64,000 nt of DNA from Neoconidiobolus thromboides FSU 785 (lineage: Eukaryota > Entomophthoromycota > Entomophthoromycetes > Entomophthorales > Neoconidiobolaceae), in the NCBI GenBank assembly GCA_025603075.1, contig MU626312.1:1-64000 (forward strand), read 5' to 3'. A program made the translations under genes and the position numbers. Of this stretch, positions 58,601 through 64,000 are shown one piece after another. Every line of letters begins with the position of its first letter. Positions within the stretch are counted from its first letter, which is position 1. Below the pieces are notes generated by a model. The model saw nothing but the letters and a program-made list of their open reading frames with translations, had not been told where the DNA came from and ran no database searches.

Positions 58601-58730
58601 TTGTATACAAGAATTTTCATCACATCGATCAAAATCTAATCAAGCAGTCTATTCAGTTAAATTTCATAAATCTTATCCTTGGTTAGCTACAGCAGGTGCA
58701 GATTCTATTGTTAAATTATTTTCAGTTTAA
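55671..58730 (+). CDS. Striatin, STRIPAK scaffold
   Basis: A gene with about a dozen short introns, ATG at 55671 and TAA at 58728-58730. The N-terminal block L-G-G-V-L-H-F-L-Q-A-E-W-R-N-F-E-K-Q-R and then K-I-A-S-L-E-G-E-R-K-A and R-R/K-I-K-M-L-E-F-A-L-R-Q-E is the caveolin-binding plus coiled-coil segment of striatins. After a long Ser/Asn/Glu-rich linker come WD40 repeats: S-H-L-D-T-I-R-S-I-D-F-H, G-H-T-G-P-V-T-C-V, G-H-T-D-I-V-W-N-L-K and a last T-A-G-A-D-S-I-V-K-L-F. Striatin is the regulatory B subunit that joins PP2A, GCK-III kinases and Mob proteins in the STRIPAK complex controlling growth, septation and cell fusion in fungi. Exon limits inside the linker are approximate. Confidence 0.93.
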
Positions 58731-60007
58731 ATTAAAGTCCAATATTGTTAATTGCAATAATTTAATAAAATAAATGTTTTATTGAATATATTTTTTTACA
58801 ATTTTATGTTTATTATATTCAACATTCAACATTGTTTGTTATTATTCTCTATTGATTATTTTAATATTTTGTAATCTTGTTATTGTTACTTGATTGAATA
58901 TTTTATTTTATTTTATATTTTATATTTTATATTTTATATTTTATATTTTTTATTCTTTATCTTTATTTCATTTTATTTTTATTAAATATCGTTGCTACAA
59001 CTTTGTATTATATACATTGTAATATATTATTTTAATTAATATTTTATAATTAATTAAAAATAAGACCAATAAGACAGTTGCTATTCTTAATTTGGTAATT
59101 TAAAGTATTAATTTTAAAAAAAAATAGAGGATGCTACTTTGTTTAATTATTATTAAGCTTAGATTTGAAATTATTCTATTTTTAAATGAATATAAATTAT
59201 AGTTTAAGTTTGTTTTATAAATTATTAATACATTTGAACAATACTATTTGATGCTATTTGAATTATGCTACAATCTATTAATGATATAATAAAAAAGCTA
59301 ACTTAATTAATTAAACAAACTCAATTTTATTTATTTTATTGAAATTCCAATTTATTTTAATATTCCAATCTTAATTAATTTAATAAATTAACAATAAACA
59401 TTAAGTAAACAAAAAAGGGGATTTTAATAAGCTTTTTGATTGGATGAAATGTAAGACATTAGAACCATAATTTAAGAATCAAAATTTACTTGAATGGTAA
59501 CCAATAAAATGTCGATTTAATGATATTAGGCTATTCAAAATTACTATAAATAGCAATTCAACATTTTCAAATACAATGAATTTTGATTTAATTGCTATAA
59601 CTTTATTTTAACTTAAATAACTACTCATTTAATAATCAAATTCGACTAAATTCTGGTTAAATATAAGGATTAAGTATTAAAAAAATCAAATAATAAAAAG
59701 TTAATATTAAATATTATTGCAAACCAGATCATAATAGAATTTCAGAAGTTGTATTTTGTCTAAAAAAATACAAAGAAATTATTGAAAGTTTAATTAGATG
59801 TTTAATTGGTTGATAAAATATTAATAAAATGATTTGTTCCATGTTTAATAAAAAAATATCAAAATAAGGAGTTGATATCAAAATTGAATTCAATTCTTTA
59901 AATTTAATTAACAACTTCTTTGTTATAATCTACAATTTAGATTTATAAAATAAATAATAAATAATAAATAATCGATATTTCTTCATTTAATTTAATAAAA
60001 ACAAAAG
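58731..60007. other. Intergenic, 1.3 kb, AT-rich
   Basis: Between striatin and the Bem1-like gene, both on the plus strand. A (TATTT)n tract lies at 58899-58952. Nothing else recognisable. Confidence 0.6.
58899..58952. repeat. (TATTT)n/(ATTTTAT)n microsatellite
   Basis: A tandem array of TATTTTA-like units, the longest simple repeat in the window, 170 bp after striatin. No coding context. Confidence 0.8.
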
Positions 60008-60547
60008 ATGATAAGTAGTATTGATATTTCGGATTTAAAGGACCTCAACATGAAACGACGTTCTATGGTTCATGCCATGGTCCGAGCTAAAGTAGATTAT
60101 ACTAAATCTAGAGAAGGAGAATTAAGTTTTTTAAAAGGACAACATTTTACAGTTATACCAGGACATCAAGAAGTAGAATACTATGAAGTAGTGAATCCAG
60201 ATACTAAAGAAAAAGGATTAGTTAAGGTAAAAATGATGGAATATTATGCAGCAAATAATCAAGTATTTTATCAATTAAAACAAAATAATCAACTAATTAA
60301 TCAAATTAACACTGAAAATGTATTAAATAATACTAACGGTAACAAAGATTTCAAACAAAGAATTGGGTTTGCTTTAACAACTATAAAAAATCCCCAAATG
60401 GGATTTATGGAAATTAATAAAGATGATGCTTTATTAATTATTGATCAATCCGAAGATTATTATATTGCTAAACCTATTGGTAAATTAGGTATTCCTGCTA
60501 AGATATTAATTAAAGATGTATTATTACAACAAGTTTTCAATAATGAA

Positions 60548-60578
<31 letters not shown>

Positions 60579-60647
60579 CAATATCTTCAACAATTCCTAA
60601 TAAAATATTAGAAAAAATACAACCATTACCAGCATTACCAATTTCAA

Positions 60648-60680
<33 letters not shown>

Positions 60681-61696
60681 GTAATATTAATATTAATAAT
60701 AAATCGACACATACTAAAGTAAATTTAAGTATATCATCTATTAATAAAAACATAATTAATCCTAAATTCAATCCTAATCGACGAAGAGGTTCTGTACAAA
60801 CAAAAGCCATGTATTCCAATTCATTAGGAGGCTATTTTTTAACAGAAGATGAAGTATTAGATAAAAGTAGTAGTAAAATTATTAGTGATACTAATATTTA
60901 TGATATTAAAGTAAAAGAAATGATATCTATTGATGGTATTGACTATATTAAAATTCAAGTTATTTATTTGAAAGATATGGACAAAATAATCATTTATAGA
61001 AGACAAGAAGAAATTAATAGTTTAAATAATAAGATTTGTTGTTTAAATGAAGTAGATAATAATTTATTACCTAAATTACCTAGTTTGAAGTTCAATAGGA
61101 AAACAGATCTGGAATTAAAGTATCATTTGAGTAATTATGAGTTATATTTGATAGATGTGGAGGCTTATCTTTGGGATTTACTATATTTCAATAATAGTTT
61201 GTTGAATTTAAATCTAGAAATCTTTTTAAAAGAAACAGAGATTGATAGAAATATTCATATTTCATTAAAATTTAATCTAAGTTTATTGAAGCCAATTCAA
61301 ATAGGACCAAGCTTTGAAAAAGATTTAATGAATTTGTCATTTTCAAAAAACATTCAAGTAAATAAAACTAGTAATTCTAATAATCATCATGAGCAACAAC
61401 TACTATTACAACAACAACAAATGAGCAATAATTCAATAATAACAAATAAAAGAGGCAGCTTCAAGATTAAATTACAAATTGATGATAATTTATTTGCTTA
61501 TTATTTAAAACAAGATCCTATTTCATATCAAGAATTTTTAACTAGTATTACAGATTATTTAGGCTTTACTAACTTTAATTTACAATATAAACATTTGAAG
61601 TCCAATCAAATATTACCTTTACAGAATGAACAACAATTTCTTAATGCTATTAATGAATCTAATAAAAATTATTTATATGTATTGGCTAAATTTTAG
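60008..61696 (+). CDS. Bem1/Scd2-like polarity scaffold (SH3-SH3-PX-PB1)
   Basis: Single exon, 562 residues. The first SH3 domain is at residues 20-80 (V-R-A-K-V-D-Y-T...L-S-F-L-K-G-Q-H-F-T-V), the second at about 115-178 (R-I-G-F-A-L-T-T-I...A-L-L-I-I-D). A diverged PX-like region follows near 290-420 (K-M-...-Y-I-K-I-Q-V-I-Y, Y-R-R-Q-E-E), and a PB1-like domain ends the protein (K-I-K-L-Q-I-D-D...Y-L-Y-V-L-A-K-F). This order is that of Bem1, the scaffold that links Cdc42, its exchange factor and PAK kinases at growth sites. Two long poly-Asn runs encoded by AAT repeats (60548-60576 and 60650-60700) sit in the linkers. The PX domain is the weakest match. Confidence 0.8.
60548..60700 (+). repeat. 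Two AAT (Asn) triplet tracts inside the Bem1-like gene
   Basis: Runs of AAT/AAC codons at about 60548-60576 and 60650-60700, in frame, giving poly-Asn stretches of around 10 and 14 residues. Slippage-prone tracts of this sort are common in AT-rich genomes. Confidence 0.85.
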
Positions 61697-63226
61697 TTAA
61701 ATAAGGGAAAAGAAAAGAAGAGACGGAGAAGAGACAAAGAAGAGTAATTGATGTAATATTTCAAGTCAATTTATATTTTAATACATAGTTAAATAAAATT
61801 TATATAAATTTATACTTTTTATTTTTTATTTAAGTTTATACAAAATATTCAAATAATAAGTTATAAATTGTAATTATTTACTATATAATAAAACTATTAA
61901 AGCATATAATATGATTTATAATTTATAATTTATAATTCATTATTATTATTATAGGAAATAAAGCAAATAACTTTGATAATTTTAGAATAGTCATTGATTC
62001 ATTTTTCATTTTCTTTTGATCCTTTAAACGCAACTATAAATTTTTCAAGTAACTGATAGTTCTTCTTATCATATGGGAATGTTTTTTTTAGTTTTATCAC
62101 TTTTTCTATCTTTTAAGCACTATTTAAGTGGAAAAATTATTAGTAGAATTCTTAAACACAAAAATACATCCCCATATTGAATTAATTACCATTTAATATC
62201 ATCTATATCGTATATTCAATAATTAATAATATTAATATATTTGCATGTATTACTTGTTTTATGTTAATAACTAAATTATTGCACTCAAAAGTAGATGACT
62301 CTTTAATTTTATTATCATGATATAATTTAAATTGTCACTCTTCATTTTCTTTTTCATTTAGAGAATTAATAGTATGAATGTGTATATTATAAATTACAAT
62401 ACTAATAATAACTTCATTTGCTTCAAATTTTGGTATTGGAATGTTGTGATTATTAGTGTGTCTCTAAAATTCCATATAAAAATTACAAAAAAGCTATCCA
62501 TATTTATTCTTAAGCTTTAATTCATTAATTTTTATAGAATCATTATTCAATTTTATTCGGTTCTTAAATAGTTCCCTAACTCCAATTTTCAACTTATTTC
62601 ACTTTACTTTAATCAAATGAAGTATATGGTTTATTTCCCAAATCAATAACTTCTTTTAATTTCTTATTTAATTTTATTCTTTCTGATCTTCTCATCTTCA
62701 AAATAGCTAACTATTACTATCAAAGATAGATAAAAAATAAAAGTTGATAAGGTACCAAATAGAATGATGAAAAATATCAAAGAGATTAAATATTATTTCT
62801 TAAAAAGAAATCAATCCATAATCTCTACAATCTATTTATTTAAATACTGAAACTGAATGCATTTATTTTACTTATTTATTACCTATCCTAATAAAATAAT
62901 CATATATAAATACAAAGTTAGATATATTCATTGTTATCTATACATTACCAAAGTTCGTTTCATCAACCATTATAAATATAAAATAAATGCATTTGTATAA
63001 AAAAACAAATTTGAGCCTAATTGTAAAATATTAAATTTTAATTGGACTAAGCATTCACCAACCAATGAACTATAACTCATTAGTATTTTGATGACTTAAC
63101 ATTAACATTAACATTAGCATTATTCATAAATTAATTTCAAAAAGACTAAGCCTTAAAATTAGAAATTAACTCCATTTAAACTTTAAACTCTTATATTTTT
63201 ATAAAAAACAACAAAGATAAAAAGAA
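61697..63226. other. Intergenic, 1.5 kb, AT-rich
   Basis: Between the Bem1-like gene and UFD1. Carries one 107-bp fold-back element (62071-62177) in the reverse orientation. No other gene or RNA found. Confidence 0.6.
62071..62177 (-). mobile_element. 107-bp fold-back MITE-like element, copy C
   Basis: Left end ATATGGGAATGT and right end ACATCCCCATAT, with internal segments GTGGAAAAATTATTAGTAGA and CTTAAACACAAAAAT that match the 34165 copy read on the other strand. Exactly 107 bp, like copies A and B. Confidence 0.85.
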
Positions 63227-64000
63227 ATGGTAACCTTCAATCTAATAAATACTAAAATATCTTTCATTAATTGTTTTATTACTTTATAGTTTGGAGGTTA
63301 CAATGATGAAGAAGGAGGTGGTGGGTTTAATGCTTTTGGTTTTAATTTAAATCAAATTCAATTTCCATTTGCTCAATACAACACTAATTTTGAAGAAAGT
63401 TATCGTGTTTATTCAGTACAGAATTTACCTGGACCATCTAGAACCTCGGTTAATTTTGGTGGAAAAAGTAAGTTGAATTAAGATTATAATTGTAATATAA
63501 AGTTGATTAATTTATTTTATTAAAAATATAGTTTTTTTACCCCCATCTGCTTTAGTTAAATTGTGTAAGTTTATTAGAATGAAATCAGACTAATGAAATG
63601 CTGTATATTAATATTGTTTTTTTATTTTTAATAGCCAATTTAAATATTAGTTACCCAATGTTATTTGAGCTAAAATTTAATGAAACTTATACTTATGCTG
63701 GTGTGTTGGAATTTATTGCTGAAGAAGGAAGAGTTTATATACCGCAATGGGTAATCTTTATTAAACTCAAAGTTTTTAATAAGAATTTTAATTAATATAA
63801 TAATAAATAGATGTTGGAATCCTTACAAGCAACTGAAGGAGATATCATTGATATATGTAGTACTAGTTTACCACTTGGTACCTTTGTTAAAATTCAACCG
63901 CAATCTCCAGATTTCTTAGACATTACAGATCCTAAAGCAGTGTAAGTTCATTCTTATAACAACAACAAAAGAATATTTTTTTAAATTAAGGATTATATTA
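63227..64000 (+). CDS. UFD1: UFD1, ubiquitin fusion degradation protein (3' part outside window)
   Basis: The ATG at 63227-63229 is followed at once by a 60-bp intron (63230-63289). The second exon starts F-G-G-Y-N-D-E-E-G and continues to [13 protein letters not shown], then [40 protein letters not shown] and [10 protein letters not shown]: the double-psi barrel of UFD1. With Npl4 it recruits Cdc48/p97 to ubiquitinated proteins in ER-associated degradation. The N-terminal Gly-rich stretch after the start is longer than in animals. The gene runs off the right edge. Confidence 0.96.

Noticed and set aside
1-64000. tRNA, rRNA, snRNA genes and CRISPR arrays.
   Set aside because: No T-loop consensus with a foldable acceptor stem, no rRNA-like block and no regularly spaced direct repeats were seen on either strand by eye; this is not a covariance-model search.

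Overview
The window is a stretch of a very A+T-rich nuclear genome from a fungus. Three things point there: an apparent CHS7-type chitin-synthase export chaperone and a Bem1-type polarity scaffold, which are fungal hallmarks; many short GT-AG introns (about 31-70 bp in the genes worked out base by base); and standard stop codon use. A mitochondrial Twinkle helicase, a TFB1M-type rRNA methylase and a small complex-I-like protein suggest an aerobic, early-diverging fungus rather than a yeast. The exact lineage cannot be fixed from this sequence alone. Gene boundaries were derived by joining open frames across introns with consistent phase and family-conserved residues on both sides.

Layout, left to right. 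1-6.0 kb: the end of a secreted Ala/Pro/Lys repeat protein (-), 2.7 kb of AT-rich intergenic DNA, an MBOAT lysophospholipid acyltransferase (+) and HMBS/porphobilinogen deaminase (+). 6.6-11.4 kb: a small one-membrane-segment protein resembling complex I accessory subunits (-), eIF4A (-) and an unrecognised 570-residue protein with a C-terminal coiled coil (+). 13.2-20.7 kb: a GCK-III/Ste20 kinase (+), a TFB1M-type rRNA dimethyladenosine transferase (-), an Alba-domain protein (-) and a large ATP-grasp-like protein of unknown substrate (+). 21-32 kb: RNA polymerase III subunit RPC82 (-), NAC-alpha (+), Twinkle (-), an FMC1-like ATP synthase assembly factor (+), a WBP11-like splicing protein (-) and an AAAP/AVT amino acid transporter (-). 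34.8-45.8 kb: an Ede1/Eps15 endocytic scaffold (-), Chs7 (+), and two small heat shock proteins (-) on either side of a 16-exon MLH3 (+). 47-64 kb: an SDR reductase (+), GAA1 (-), MIA40 (+), GPI2/PIG-C (-), a bromodomain-less ATAD2/Yta7 ATPase (+), striatin (+), a Bem1-like scaffold (+) and the 5' part of UFD1 (+).

Functional themes. GAA1 and GPI2 act in GPI-anchor attachment and synthesis and lie about 1 kb apart. Twinkle and the FMC1-like gene, both mitochondrial, share a 351-bp divergent upstream region. Striatin and a GCK-III kinase, partners in STRIPAK complexes, are both present but 40 kb apart. These are ordinary eukaryotic neighbours, not operons.

The least ordinary items are: a family of fold-back, MITE-like elements with three copies of exactly 107 bp, one 98-bp diverged copy and one nested fragment; an MLH3 that keeps the metal-dependent endonuclease motif but has lost key ATPase residues; a 744-residue ATAD2/Yta7 lacking a bromodomain, with one of the elements 120 bp downstream; a Twinkle with an apparently intact Cys4 zinc motif but a changed TOPRIM glutamate; introns placed directly after the ATG in up to three genes; and two unassigned conserved-looking proteins.
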